A DNA stretch of 64,000 nt from Tetracentron sinense (GCA_015143295.1 CM026557.1:22849760-22913759); one strand, 5' to 3'. Positions 10,346 to 22,689 are shown, numbered from the stretch's first letter. Numbers and translations: made by a program. The notes: generated by a model not told the origin, from the letters alone.

Positions 10346-10802
10346 GGGAGCCTATTGCCACGTCATTATGACAGTGTATGAGTAAGGGCCACGTGGCGTG
10401 GCCTCGAGGTTCGAAATCTGAACGGCGAGGCGGCAAGGGCAGCGTGGGTTGGCTGAGCAGCGTGCCTGGTGCTGACTTCCGTTTGTCAAAATGAAATGAG
10501 TCTGGTTTCTCCTATTATTTACGAAAATAGTATTATATTACATTAGGAATAAAATAACCGTCGTCAATCACGATAAACGTATGGAATCTCATTACTGCAG
10601 CATGTATTTCTTGCCCAACGATATGGTACGGGAATTGATTAGTTGTGGAAACGGGTTCGGATCCTATAAGAATATCTCAACCCGCATAACTTTTCAACTT
10701 CTCACGGGTTACAAATAAAGGTTTTAAAACGTGTAGTTGGATTTGATTGGTTTAATCAACCAATTATAGTTCTGTTACGTTTGAAAAATTCTTGATCTAC
10801 TC
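10346..10802. other. upstream region, no gene
   Basis: GC-rich for the first 150 bases (two CCACGTGGC/GCCACGT words near 10357 and 10390, G-box-like, which could serve the MCTP promoter), then AT-rich. No other feature seen. Confidence 0.35.
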
Positions 10803-11031
10803 TTCAAAATTTTTATATACACTTTACATATCCTAAATAAGAGATTGTCTAATCTAATACAATTATACACTAATTGTGTTGAGATTTGGTTCTACTCTGT
10901 GTCCCAATGGGTAAAATTCAAAATTTTTATATACACTTTTACATATCTTAAATAAGAGATTGTCTAATCTAATACAATTATACACTAATTGGGTTGGGAT
11001 TTGGTTCTACTCTCTGTCCCAATGGGTAAAA
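10803..11031. repeat. tandem duplication, 114-bp period, two copies
   Basis: TTCAAAATTTTTATATACAC starts at 10803 and again at 10917. The following bases, including AATAAGAGATTGTCTAATC and TCCCAATGGGTAAAA, repeat with few changes. Noncoding. Confidence 0.88.
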
Positions 11032-11199
11032 CACCAAGTTAATTATTTTTATAATATCATAATTTAACATATATTTATTGATAATTTTAATAGTAAATGT
11101 TATTATAGTTAGAAATATGCATTAAACGGGTTTACACTTGTCGGGTTAGTTTGATGGATCTCTTGTTAGACTTGAATCTGGTTTGTCTTTAGAACATTC

Positions 11200-11640
11200 T
11201 AGCAGCCTCACCAAAATAACATTTAACCTTTTGGTTATTTTGGTGAGTGAAAACTCTAAATGCCAAAATGGGTCCCTAGGAGCCTTCTAAAACTCATCAA
11301 ATTAAAATAAGGATTTCCATTTGGTGAGTGTACAAGACTCACCAAGTTTGGTGAGTACTTTACACTCACCAAAGCTAAAATTTCTCTCTTCCTTGATTGT
11401 GTTCCACACAAATAATAAAATAAGGTTTTTCTCTCACTTCCTTTATTGTGGTCCCACACAAATGATAAAATAAGATTTCCCTCTCATTTTCTTTTTTGTT
11501 TTCCCACACAAATAATAAAATGATATTTCTCTCTTATTTCTTTTTTTGTTAAATTGGTGAGACTGGTGGGAGTGTTTTTAAAAAGGTGGATAATCAAAAT
11601 TGAAAAGGTGAGTTTTGACTATTTTGGTGAGGCTGTTAGG
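11200..11640. mobile_element. probable MITE with AGCAGCCTCACCAAAATA termini
   Basis: The left end reads CTAGCAGCCTCACCAAAATA (near 11199-11218) and the right end TATTTTGGTGAGGCTGTTAG (near 11619-11638), an inverted repeat with a few mismatches. Inside there are further inverted GGTGAG/CTCACC words and three copies of CCCACACAAAT(A/G)ATAAAAT-type sequence between 11405 and 11520. No coding capacity. Superfamily not determined, because no clear target duplication is visible. Confidence 0.55.
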
Positions 11641-11727
11641 ATACAAAGATATAATAGTTGAGCAGACACCCGACTAAACCCTACCCATACCCAGCTCGCT
11701 GGCACTCCTAGTTTTATTAGGTGAGTA

Positions 11728-11782
11728 CAGGGCCGGCCCATCCATTAGGCCATCAAAGCCTTTGCTTTAGGCCCCATTTTAA

Positions 11783-11840
<58 letters not shown>

Positions 11841-12006
11841 TTAAAAAGGCCCCATTTAAAATATTTAAAAAAATAAAAAAACCCATTTACAATATTAAAA
11901 AGGCCCCATTTATAGTTAATTTCTTTTAATAATATTTTAAAAAATTTTAAAAAAGCCTCATTTAGAATTTACGCTTTAGGCCTCCAAATGGCTTGGGCCG
12001 GCCCTC
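11728..12006. mobile_element. hAT-type MITE (279 bp) with 8-bp target duplication
   Basis: Perfect 8-bp direct repeats GGTGAGTA flank it (11720-11727 and 12007-12014). Termini are CAGGGCCGGCCC on the left and GGGCCGGCCCTC on the right, inverted to each other except for the second base. Adjacent inverted words (TTAGGCC and AAAGCC...GGCTTT-type) extend the match. The core is AT-rich with an (AAT)n tract. 8-bp duplications with CAGGG ends are typical of hAT elements. Confidence 0.82.
11783..11841. repeat. (AAT)n microsatellite
   Basis: About 19 uninterrupted AAT/ATA units inside the hAT MITE. Confidence 0.95.
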
Positions 12007-12014
12007 GGTGAGTA

Positions 12015-13822
12015 TATCATGTTTGAGTACTCACAAACAAAATTAAAATTGGCTGATGGCCAAGACGCGGAGGGTCTTAGAGTTCTAGTCTCTTTCCTTT
12101 GTTGGTTACCCTCAAGGATTTATTACTGATTTCTTGATTGTGTAGAGTGAAGAGGTTTGCATGACCCAGGGACTTATTTGGGTGCTCTAAGAGGCTCGAA
12201 TACCCTCATAACCAAGAGAAAAAAAAATCTTACTAAAAAAATTAGGACCGTTCCTGGACCGGGGATAAAGCAGCACCCTATTTGTGCCCTAATTGTCCTA
12301 TTAGGGTGTCAAAGTGAAACATAAAAAGAGCTTTTCTAATAAGAAGTTAAACAAAGTTAGCTTTTTAAAACGACTCAAATAAAAACGGCTAAAATAACAT
12401 TGTTCACAAGTGACTATATTCAAAATGATATCAATTGCGAATTGGAATATAGTATATACACATCTAAATGCCCTTAGTGGATAAACATTACCGTTGCTTT
12501 GGAGCATCTAAGTATCCGCAAATTTTTTTTATTTAATTGTTTTTACGAAGATAACCTTTTCTAGTGTGATTGCGCTCATACTTTCCCAATCCTCCCAACC
12601 TTCACAGCAATAGAAGTTTTAAAAAAGGGTACTTGGGACAGCTTGTTGTGTTGCAATTTCTGACCCGGGCTCCATTGGCATACCCGACCTAATTGTATGG
12701 ATGAGGTTGTGGATGGGTCAAAATTAATACCTACTGTTTTTATTAGTATTTGAGTTTAAATAAAGACATGAACTTTCGGTTTTTTTTTTGTTTGAGATAT
12801 ACGTTTAGGTCACAACGTCAGTTAGGTGTTAGTATTGTTCAATTAGTGGACGGGTGGAGAGTATATACAAATTCCCACCCTCTCAGAAATGGAACCCGGT
12901 ACCTCCCCCCAAAGCAAGGGATACACTACCACCGGGACAAAACATGAACTTTCGTTGTAGAGATAATTAGAGCTCCCTCAAATATGCCTTACCATGGGAA
13001 TAATTTGAAAATTATAGAAATAGAAAAAGAAATTATCTCAAGTAAACATTTTTTTAAATGTAATTTCAAATTGCACATGTCGAGTGTATTTTGGGAAACT
13101 CCGGCATGTTCATATTTAAACTCGTGAGAGTATGTGCTTTAACTATCGCTTTTTAAAAAAGAGACAAGTGGTTGGTGAAAATTGAGAATATGAAACACCT
13201 GAGAGTATGAATGAAACTTCTCTTAAATTCTTTCTAATCAACATATCAACTGTCAACGATCATTTCAAGGACTCGAACCTAGATGATACTTTTTAGATGG
13301 AACAATGAGGAAGGTATGTTTTGGTAATTCGAATAACAAAAGAGGGCAACAAGAGGGCAGTGCATTGTCTAGTCTCTAAGAAAGCTCTGAGAAAGGGAAG
13401 AGGATATGAATGGAGATATCTCTATAAAAATAAGGTGGTTTGGCGTATTGCTCACTTGGGCTTTTGAAAGGGACAAATGGCCACTTGCTTCTCTGCAGAT
13501 ACGAACGTTGCCTCGTTCCTGTACTCCTTGAGTTGGTAGGGAAAATGAATGACAAAGAAAAAAGGGTGAATAAATAACCTGAAAAGTGAGCTTTACTTTG
13601 GTATAGTGGAGATCTTGATGTTTATATTTAATGTCATTTACGTGACTGACACAAAGGGGTATCAATATAATAACATCTTCTTCATAGTGCGTGTGCAGAG
13701 TATTTGAGGGAACTTATTTTTATTTATTTATTTATATAGATCTAGCAATAGGAGCATATTTTTAGCTAATTTGCGTATCTTTAGTCTTTAATGCAACTCA
13801 CTTATTTATAGTGGTAATATGA
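12015..13822. other. noncoding intergenic sequence
   Basis: AT-rich with scattered short open frames that match nothing I recognise. No repeats beyond simple runs. Confidence 0.4.
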
Positions 13823-14318
13823 GTAAATTTGTGTTCATAGACTACTAACAAATAATTAACCTTTGGGGAATCCTAATAGAATATTGTTAGAAAGAGGAGT
13901 GCTAGCCCAAGTGGCATTTACTCCAAACTTTTACACAGACCCAAGATTGGGGTACCACGTAGATATGTTTCATATTTTAAGAATTAAAAAAAACCAAGTC
14001 AGAGATTGTTTGACAATTGTAACCACCCAGTTGGTCCGTGAAAGATTTGCAACTGGGGCTAGAGTAAATTTGTGTTCATAGACTACTAAACAAATAATTA
14101 ACCTCTGGGGAATCCTGATAAGGAATCCTGATAGAATATTGTTAGAAAGAGGAGGGCTAGCCCAGTTGCATTTACTCCAAAATTTTCCACAGACTAAGAG
14201 TGGGGGTAACACGTTGATATGTTTCATATTTTAACAATTTAAAAAAACCAAAGTCAGAGATTGTTTGACAATTGTAACCACCTTGTTGGTCCGGGGAAGA
14301 TTTGCGACTGAGGCTAGC
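13823..14318. repeat. tandem duplication, 241-bp period, two copies
   Basis: GTAAATTTGTGTTCATAGAC starts at 13823 and at 14064. The rest of the unit, including GGGGAATCCT and CAGAGATTGTTTGACAATTG, is repeated. The second copy has a local repeat of GGAATCCTGATA. Noncoding. Confidence 0.88.
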
Positions 14319-14870
14319 AAAATCATTGTTAGAAATAGTAGGTGGGTAATGTGAAGTTTGGCCCCACCTACCACCCCTATTGCCACTACAGAAATGCTAG
14401 TCCCAGTCGCAGTTTTCTCCGGACACAAGATTGTGACAACATGTGTCAAACCATCTCTTTGTTATAGGGTGGCAACACCATGTGTTGCACCCAATCTGCA
14501 ACTGTGGAAATTTTTTAACTTAGTGCTTCGGGGACTAGCACCCCTCTTACCACTTATATGGAGGTTAAGGTTCCATCCAAAGTGAGACCATCGCTGGACC
14601 AAATCCTTTTGGCCACTCACAAAGCCTATTTAACTGCCTTTCTAATTCTGGTGAAGGAGTGTGAAAAGGAACACATGTTGGCCTATGGGACGGCATGTAG
14701 ATTTGGTCTAGGAGGCCATACAAAATCTCATTCCATATTCCATCCAAAGTTAACTAACAATTGTAGGATATGATATTAAATGACAACTCTACGGTTTCAA
14801 CTTTCCACTTGTATACACCTCCCCTACTGCTCCAATGGTGGAGGGATTGTGACCTCTCTCAATAAGCTCA
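14319..14870. other. noncoding
   Basis: No gene or repeat recognised. Confidence 0.35.
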
Positions 14871-15146
14871 GGATTGTCTCTGGCGAAGCTAGAAAGGTGG
14901 TCTTGGGCATCCATACATCATGCGACAGGTGGCCTGAAAAAGGGGAGAAGTCAATTAATTTTCTCCCCATGATTTTGACTTCTCCCCACTTGATATCTCT
15001 CCCATTTTTCTCATTCATTTATCACATGTCCTTCAGTGTGTAGAGAAGTCAAAATCATGGAACCCATGATTTTGACTTCTCCACCACATGTCCTCTATTT
15101 TGTGGACACCCGAAAGAAGCCTTTCTGGTTTCGCCAAAGAGAATCC
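14871..15146. mobile_element. MITE-like inverted-repeat element
   Basis: The left end GGATTGTCTCTGGCGAAGC...AGAAAGGTGG is mirrored at the right by CCTTTCTGG...TTCGCCAAAGAGAATCC. Between them, three copies of the word GACTTCTCC/GGAGAAGTC plus ATGATTTTGACTTCT occur in both orientations. The same GGAGAAGTCAAAATCA word is found inside the MULE-type MITE at 18285. No clear target duplication. Confidence 0.5.
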
Positions 15147-15519
15147 GAGGTCCTCTCAATATAGAGGTCTTGTGATCCATTTACTGTCATAACAAGACAT
15201 TCCTTTTTTAGTGAAGGAAATCTATAGACGGTTTTAAAAAACAGTTACTACAACGCCATTACAATGACGGTTATTTATCCATTTTTATTTTTACTTTTTT
15301 TGTCATTTGAGCTGAGTCTAAGTAATTTCCAATAAAAAAATAATTACCTTTATCGCCAACAACAGTTTTATACTAGAGGATTGAAAACCGTCACTAACGG
15401 TAACGACATAATTATTACCGTCACTAGTAATCCTCTACAATAGAGACAATAAGATTTCTGTCGATAATATTTAGTTAAAATATAGCGACGGAATTAGAAC
15501 CGTTACTATTACTCATTTG

Positions 15520-16205
15520 TAGGGGTGACAATCGGGCCGGGCTGGGTCGGGCTAGGGTTAGCCCAAGCCCAGCCCAAAGTTCCAAACCTTATCCCAAGCT
15601 CAGCGTAAGCGCCCTAGTCCAAGCTCTGCTCACAAAAAACATCGGGCCTTGGGCCGAGTTCGGGCTGGCCAAAAGTACACTGAGTTCGGGCCAAGTTTGG
15701 GTTGAGTTCGGGCTAATCTAAAGTAGACTGAGTTCAACCTCAAAATATGCTTAAAATGGGGTCTTCCCTTGTGGAACCTTCTTTTGGGCTTCTATTGCCC
15801 CAACTGCTTTTCTTGCTCGTTGGGGTGATACAACAAATGAAAAATGTAAAGTTTCGATTGTTGCCATGCAATGATTTTTCTCTCTATGCAATTTATGTTA
15901 TGAAAATTGAAGGGGAAAATGAATAAAAAAGAATACAAATTGGAAAAGAGAAGAAAAAAAAAGGAAAGAGATGAACGTGGGCGTTCTCTCTCTCTATACA
16001 TACTATATATATATATATACATTATTTATATAACATAAAATATTTTTAATTTTGGCCGGGCTGAATTCGGGCTGAGCTAAGGCAGCCCAAACACAGCCCA
16101 ATATTAACTTTGGGCCTATATTCTTGTCCAAACTCAGCCCAACCCAAAGTAAGGAAGGCTTAGCCCACCTAAACTTCGGGTTAGTCCAGCCCAATTGCCA
16201 CCCCT
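15520..16205. mobile_element. low-complexity TIR element with 9-bp target duplication
   Basis: Direct repeats ACTCATTTG at 15511-15519 and 16206-16214 flank it. The ends are AGGGGTGACAATCGGGC and GCCCAATTGCCACCCCT, inverted to each other. The interior is dominated by iterated GGGCTGGGC/GCCCAGCCC words at both sides of an AT-rich core with a (TA)n run near 16004-16018. 9-bp duplications suggest a Mutator-like element. Interrupts the CACTA subterminal repeats. Confidence 0.78.
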
Positions 16206-16659
16206 ACTCATTTGAAATAGTGACTGTAATAATTTTGTTGGTACTATATTAGCTAAATATAGCGATGATAATATTTCCATTGGTACAAAACGTTTAATTA
16301 AAAATCCTCAATCCTCTTCGTGATCAGGTTCTCCCGCCGTAAACCCACTCTCCTGTGCTGAATTTCCTCTGCCACCGCCGTTGTCGAAGCCCTCGCCCCC
16401 TCCTGTTGTCGTTGCCGCCGGCCTGGTCCTCTCCCTGGTGACCTCTTTCTCTCTCTCTCCCTCCCTGATTACTTCCCTCTCTCTGCTCCCTCACTCTCTT
16501 TCTCTAAGACAAAGACAGAAACATTGTAGTTTTAACCCCGAATGTAGTTTATGTTCTTTAACATGATGCGAGTTATGCTTTAAATAGTTTCTTGTTACTC
16601 GATTATCTCTAATTGCTTTAGATCATATGTACTTTATGCAATTGTTGTAAGACCGGTGA

Positions 16660-17009
16660 TCTTCTCCAGTTGTAACCGGTTTTGGGCAAAACCGGTTACT
16701 CCCCTATGATCACCACATGTCCCTTTTTACACCCCTTAACTGTGGTTAAGATTCACCTACCCCTAGGGTTCGCCCACCTATCTTTGGTTTTTAGAAAAAA
16801 TATTTTTTTAAAAAATTAATCCTAGGAGTTGGTAAATTTTAACCACAGTTAATTAATAAAATTATTATTTTTTTCTAAAAACAAAGAATAGATGGGTGAA
16901 CCTTAGGAGTGAGTGAATCTTAACCATAGTTAAGAGGTGTCAAAGGAGACACATGGCCACCTCAGCGGGCGTAACCGGTTTTAGCAAAACCGGTTACAAC
17001 TGGAGAAGA
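16660..17009. mobile_element. hairpin MITE (350 bp)
   Basis: Long inverted repeat. The left arm starts TCTTCTCCAGTTGTAACCGG and the right arm ends CCGGTTACAACTGGAGAAGA. Each end contains its own smaller palindrome, GTAACCGGTTTTG...CAAAACCGGTTAC. Further in, CACATGTCTCC, TTAACTGTGGTTAAGATTCA and CCTAGGGTT...GGT words pair with the other arm. The same inner words recur at 22202-22460, 25289-25616 and 42836-42950, so this is one MITE family with different outer ends. Confidence 0.75.
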
Positions 17010-18284
17010 ATATGTCCCTTATTGTAATCACTTGACTTCTTTAATTAGTTTATTGTTTACCTAATATTTTCAATAATTAAAAGCATAACTGCTTTATTTT
17101 TGTTTCTCGAAGCTCTATAATCTATGTTTCCCTAAGTTATATAATTGCTTTGTGGTTTACTCAATGTTAGGGTGATTTCCAAAAAAATAAAATAAACTAC
17201 GAAATTTGTTAATTGATTAATAGGAATCACATAGGGATCAAATCAATTTGCCTAAAATTGCACTATTTTTATTTTGTTATGTTTTTTGCCCTTAATTTTT
17301 TTTCTTAAAAAAATATGATGGCTTCGTCAGAACTGGGGAAGTGATGCAAACAGGCTGGAATTCTAAGATTTGGAAGCATAAACTAGGGAAAAACAATCTA
17401 GAATACGAAGATACAATAGAGAATTGAAGGCTTCGACAACTTAAGAAATAACTCAAATACACCTTTGTTGCTGGACTTTCCAATATAGTAGAAGATCTTT
17501 ATTTCTCTTATTACAATGTTCCTAAGGTTTTACAAGATCAATTTTTGATTAAGGATGTCAAAACTCTTTAATTTTATCGCATAAAAAGGGATGGGAAACA
17601 GGAGAACCTTAGCATATAGGTTATCTTATGTTTGTTCTGAGCCATCTGTCATTGAAACTAGGGTTTTCAAATTCAAACAAAAAAAAAAAAGAAAAAAAGA
17701 AAAAAAAAACTGCTGATTAGCATTATAATCTATACAATCCTCTTCTTCATCTATCGATCCTTCTGTTTCAGTGTATTCGAGATGTATGAAATCAATTTTA
17801 TTCATTTTTTTTTCCTTGGCATGTGATGGATTTTTCTAATTTATAGAATGAGGAACTTTAGGAATAGATTCAGACATCCTATTTTATCGGTAAACATTGA
17901 TGAGTAAAAGACTTTAAGATGATATAATTATTAGCATTTCCTTACACAATTTTGCATATATTTTTACAAAGCAACTCCCCTAATAGGTTTTTTTTTCAAT
18001 TATATTTTTTACATCAATCGCCAACGTCACCACTAGTATTTATATAGAAAGAAATGCAATTTGAAAATTTTCTCACTCTTAAAGTTTTTTTCAATGGAAA
18101 TTCTCTACCCATTATAGTGAAATTGGAATTTGGGACTTCGTATTTGACATTAATTGGCAGTCAGTACAGATGAGATGGTTAACTAACCCCTACTTCTCGA
18201 ACTTTCCTTCACCTACTTCCCAACTTCCATCTCTTCTCCAACTTGCAAGCTCTGAATTCCTTGGTGCAATACCCCAAATTCAAT
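17010..18284. other. noncoding, interior of the CACTA relic
   Basis: AT-rich, with poly(A)-rich stretches near 17680-17710. Short open frames are not convincing genes. The sequence may be decayed introns or internal DNA of the transposon. Confidence 0.3.
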
Positions 18285-18471
18285 GGAAAAAGATTAGCTC
18301 GGGTGACTGCCCGAGCTTGCGTTTTTAAAGGGGAAAGATATCAAATGGGGAGAAGTCAAAATCAAGGGGAGACAATGAAATGACTTCTGACCTAAATTAT
18401 CGCCAGCTGCCCTATTGTTTATGAATGCCCGAGCGCTTAGCTCGGGCAGCCACCAGAGCTAATCTTTTTCC
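18285..18471. mobile_element. Mutator-type MITE (187 bp) with 10-bp target duplication
   Basis: Perfect 10-bp repeats CAAATTCAAT at 18275-18284 and 18472-18481. Terminal inverted repeats are GGAAAAAGATTAGCTC at the left and GAGCTAATCTTTTTCC at the right, followed inward by CTGCCCGAGC / GCTCGGGCAG. No coding capacity. The near-exact duplication implies a young insertion. Confidence 0.85.
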
Positions 18472-19104
18472 CAAATTCAATAGTTCTAGTTTGACCAATC
18501 TCCTCATCATCATTCAAATATTTTTCAAGATCTTTATGTAGCTTATTGAATTCTCATCTCTTATCTACACTATATACTAAATAATGATATTTTTATCGGT
18601 AAATCTTGCTGTTAAACATGTAATGAGTGGTATTTGCTTTGCCTCAGAAATGTTATGTGATGTAGCTCGGATCTTATACCTGTTGGTATCCATGTACATA
18701 TAATTGCTGTAGGGTTGTGCTTCATATCTATCAATATGTATGAATGCTTTTCAGGCTAAATTTAAAGTAGAGGGTCCAGCAATGAAGAGTGGGTCATTGC
18801 GAAATTGGCCATCTTTGGATGGGGTGGCAAAATGACCTTAAGGACTGGTTTTTCGATTCGGATATGTCATTGCACGACAGTACCTCTATTTTGACAGTAG
18901 AGTGGATCTGGTCAATCCCCGATTAGATGCATATGTTTTGAGTGACTCATACCCAACAGGATGGGTCATTTGTGGATACTGAGTCCGCGGAGTGGATGGT
19001 ATGTATATGCCTCTAAGAACCTACTATATTATGAGTCTTAAAATGTTTATATTACCTCATTTTTTTTAGCCGACTCTTTTGATTTGAATCATTTTTTATG
19101 AAAT

Positions 19105-19250
19105 TCAGAGGCAAATGGACGACATCACGAGCCAGCGCCCTGAGAGCAGTGGTAGTAACACTGCCCAAAATGAGATATTCACGCAGATCATGGGCTTAGA
19201 CAGTCATGGGTGTGTCATGCGAGGAGCAGGTGTCACAACAAATACTGAGT
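19105..19250 (+). pseudogene. En/Spm-type transposase C-terminal fragment
   Basis: In one frame the sequence reads like the tail of plant Ptta/En/Spm transposases: QMDDITSQRPESSGS, then a stretch with FTQIMGLDSHG and RGAG. The usual family wording is a glutamine-rich helix followed by a (V/I)(M/L)G-x-(E/D)-x-HG-x-VRG(Y/L)G motif (from memory). An in-frame stop interrupts it. A splice-like TTTTATGAAATTCAG precedes it near 19110. Supports the CACTA call; fragment only. Confidence 0.45.
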
Positions 19251-19914
19251 GCTGACGAAGGATGTGTCAAGATGCCTAGGATCATGCAACGACTTCCGAT
19301 GCACGCCAAACGGAGTTTGTAGCTTTGGTAGCGTCACATGGGGATATGATTGCTACCCTGCAAAACACAGTGTTGAGAATGGAAGGATTCATTATGAGCT
19401 ATGGGTGGGAGGTGAACAATATGCCCACAGTTTCATCTTATGACACAGATGCTACTCAACCTACATATGATACCCAGTGATGGCCTAGGGAGGATTTATT
19501 CTATGTTTCACATACTAGTCTATTTTTGCATTTCTTCGTGGAGTGACATTGTGTAATTAAATTTTATTTGGTACGTGGATTTATATGGGTTTGTTTTCAT
19601 GGATTTCTATGGATTTATATCTTTATGGAATTATATATTGTTAAACGTAAACATGTGAGAGGTTAAAAAATATTAATAGGAGACAGGTATACAATTAATG
19701 TATATAGGTCTTTTTTTTAAATGGGCATTAGCGCCGAAAATATTACCGTCGTTACAAATTTTTTGTAAACAAAATTAGTAGCGACAATAATATTTCCGTC
19801 GATAACTGATAAGTAGCGACAAAAAAATACCCCTCGGTATTTTGGACGTATAGTGACAATTATATTTTGTCGGTATATAGGAGTATTAAGTGACGGAAAT
19901 GTTAACGTCAGTAC

Positions 19915-20073
19915 TAGGAATGACAATAGGGTAGGGCGTGGCGGTTTTCTACCTCCCCGGCCCTGACCCGATTATAAAGCCGTCCCGCCCCGTCTCGCCC
20001 CGCCCCTGACCGGAACTTATATATGGTGAAACCAGCTCCGCCTCGCTTATAAAATCCCGCCCCGCCCCTATTG

Positions 20074-20110
<37 letters not shown>

Positions 20111-20318
20111 AAAGTGGTTCCGGGGCGGGGCACCAAAGCGGGGTATACTAAAACCGTCTCGCCCCAAAACCGAGTCGGGTCTTTATTTTTTATACCGTCC
20201 CCGTCTTGCCCCGTCCCGTCCCGCCCCTGATTTATTTTAAAAAAACCGTCCCTATAGGGGCGGGGCGGGGCGGGGCAGGTTGGGGCCCCTATAGGGGCGG
20301 GTCATATTGCCATCCCTA
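19915..20318. mobile_element. second low-complexity TIR element
   Basis: Ends TAGGAATGACAATAGGG and CATATTGCCATCCCTA are inverted to each other and resemble those of the element at 15520. The interior is iterated GGGGCGGGGC/GCCCCGCCCC around a (TA)n core at 20080-20107. Flanks GTCAGTAC (19907-19914) and ATCAATAC (20319-20326) match at 6 of 8, the two differences being G to A. Inserted in the CACTA subterminal repeats. Confidence 0.65.
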
Positions 20319-20694
20319 ATCAATACAATCTAGTTATAGTAGTTATAGTAGCGGTAAATATTCTGTCGATATAGGGAGAAACAACAACGATATTTTTTTG
20401 CCGGTATATAGTCGTTAGCAACAGTTATTTCCCATCGTAGAAATGGAAATCCTTTGCAACTTACCTTGGGAAGTGATTACAGAGTGCAGATAGAGCCGTA
20501 GACAATATCTTTATAACGGCGGAAATATTTCCGTCGGTAGTTTGCGACGGTTTCTAGTTTCTGTCACTATACACTACCTAGGCTTCTATTACCCACGGTA
20601 TTGTGACAGTTCGACATTCATCACTAATACCGATGGAAGGTGTGGTAGTACCGACGGTTCAGAACCGTCGATGAAGCCTATATTTCTTGTAGTG

Positions 20695-22046
20695 TGATGA
20701 GTAGGAAGAGTTTCAATCCTGAAAGCTAACCACTAACCATTGATACTAAAATAGGTATGGCAATGGATTACCTCTAACGGATGCCATAGATCCATCTGAC
20801 ACCGCTCTTCAACTGACGTGTGAGAAGGCATTTAATTAATAGAGTGATATATAACATGCATTGCCCATTCCATTTTAACTCGGGCACCACTCTATTATTA
20901 TCCACTATTGACAAAACTACCTTAGAAAGTAGGGTCCCTAAAAACATTGATTGAATTGTCGCTATTGACAAAATTACCTTACATTTATTTTCTTTATTAT
21001 TATAATGTGATTAATAAAATTGCCATTCCACTTATATCTTCTCTATCTCTGCTATTATGATCATTATTGACAAAATTTGCTCTTATACTTATATGTTCTC
21101 TTATGTTATGTTATAATAAGAATAATAATATTATCCTTATACTTATATCTTTTTTATCTTTACTATTATAAACGTTGATTGAGCAAAATTATCCTTACAC
21201 TTATCTCTTTACTATCACAATGAACTTATTATAATGAGTATTCTCATGTTAACAACATATACTGAATGTTTTAAAATGATTAAATTATTATTTAATTTAA
21301 AATATTTATATGATAGTTTTATGAGTATTTTTGTCTCTTTACAAAATCCTCTTTCCATTGTCACTTCTTTCTCCTTGCATATTTTTCAATGTTCCTCTCC
21401 CTCTCATATATGTGCATCACGTGGGTCAGGTGATCACTCTTCCTACTCTCTGTCCGTCTTCCCTTCTCTCACGTCCATCACACGGCAGCCCACTAGTAAT
21501 CTCATAAAGAGAGGGAGGTAATTAATTAGAAACCATAATATCATCTCTTGGTCTACATCAACACATTGTTCATCATCATTACTAACATTAGAATATATTA
21601 CAGAAGGAAATTAAACAAAAACTACACTGGAGAATTCATAATATAAAGCTGACTTTCCTCTCTTATGATCCACGTTTAATATACAGTGAAGATTAAGCAG
21701 AATCTTCAATGGTTATTGACTGAGAAAGACATTCTAACAACTAACCAAAGATCACAACTCCCCTCTCCTTGTTTGTCAATGATATGTGAATAAAGAAATG
21801 CATTCAAATTCCAGGGGGAATGGGATCGTGGCCTGGGTTTGCTCCTGTTCCTGGGTAGTCATTACTTTCAATATCCATCCTGCCCTCTACAAATCCTTCT
21901 TCCACCTCTATCACTTCTCTATCATACCTCAGCTCCATTGTACCCTGCAAGATTTAAGCAAGTTTACTATGCAAATTCCACTAATCGTATGCACGACATG
22001 ACCATGCCAACCCCATCTAGGCATGTCTCGACCATATTCTTGCTGT
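20695..22046. other. noncoding, AT-rich
   Basis: Between about 20880 and 21210 a diverged unit containing TATTGACAAAATTA-CCTTA is repeated four or more times at roughly 60-110 bp spacing. Beyond that, nothing recognised. The open frames at 21234 and 21786 have no family features and are not reported as genes. Confidence 0.4.
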
Positions 22047-22670
22047 TAGGGGTGGAGCCAGGAATTTTTCATGGGGGGGCAAACTACATGTATAAAAAAA
22101 AATTTTGATTTGAGGGTATGGAATTTGGGGGTTTGGGGGCGTAGCTCCCGAGAAAAAAAAATTTGGGATAGTTTTTTTTTGAGAATTTTTTTTTCCCCGG
22201 TAATGCCTTTGAGGTCACCACGTGTCCCTATTAATACCCCTTAATTGTGGTTAAGATTCACCCACCTATCATTGGTTTTAAAAAAATACCAAATTTCTTT
22301 TTGAACCCTAGTTTAAAATCCACTAACTCCTACTGTTAAAATTATTTAAATATATTTTTTTTCTAAAAACCAATGATAAGTAGGTAAACCTTGAGATTTG
22401 GTGAATTTTAACCATCGTTAAAGGATGTCAATAGGGACATGTGGCAACCTCAAGGGCATAAGGGGACTCACTAATATATATGACAAAAAAATTTGGGGGG
22501 AGGGGGGGCACTATATTATATAGGACAAAAAAATTGGAGGGGCCATGTATACTAAACAAAAAATAAATAAATTGAGGGGCCCACTATTCATACTACATGA
22601 AGAAGAATTTACAAAAAAATTGGGGGGGGGGGGCAAGGCCACCGCCCGCCCCCCCTTGGCTCCGCCCCTA
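22047..22670. mobile_element. hAT-like element with TAGGGGTGGAGCC ends
   Basis: The left end TAGGGGTGGAGCCAGGAA and right end TTGGCTCCGCCCCTA form an inverted repeat. Candidate 8-bp flanks are CTTGCTGT and CTTGTAGT (6 of 8 match). The interior has repeated AAAAAATTGGGGGG/GGGGCAC words and poly-G runs (10 G near 22623-22633) but no gene. A second MITE is nested inside at 22202-22460. Confidence 0.6.
22202..22460. mobile_element. nested MITE of the 16660 family
   Basis: Inverted arms ATGCCTTTGAGGT-ACC and GG-AACCTCAAGGGCAT, followed inward by CACGTGTCCCTATTAA / CAATAGGGACATGTGG and TTGTGGTTAAGATTCACC / GGTGAATTTTAACCATCG. Shares its inner words with 16660-17009 and 25289-25616. Confidence 0.68.
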
Positions 22671-22689
22671 CTTGTAGTCATTTTCGGTA

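Larger units (their letters stand above)
15209..20694. mobile_element. probable CACTA (En/Spm) transposon relic
   Basis: The right end reads ATATTTCTTGTAGTG (to 20694), the inverse of the CACTACAAGAAATAT terminus common to plant CACTA elements. Many subterminal words of the type CCGTCGGTA / TACCGACGG / AGCGACGGAA crowd 19730-20690 and again 15230-15500 and 16215-16290, as expected for transposase-binding regions at both ends. The left terminus is not intact: the best match is TAGTGAAGGAAATCTATAG at 15209. A fragment resembling a plant En/Spm transposase lies at 19105-19250. Two TIR elements and two MITEs are inserted inside. The exact extent is uncertain. Confidence 0.5.

Noticed and set aside
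21234-22108. Serine/leucine-rich frames near 21.2-22.1 kb as peptides
   Set aside because: Overlapping frames without promoter or conserved features; the last runs into the hAT-like element.
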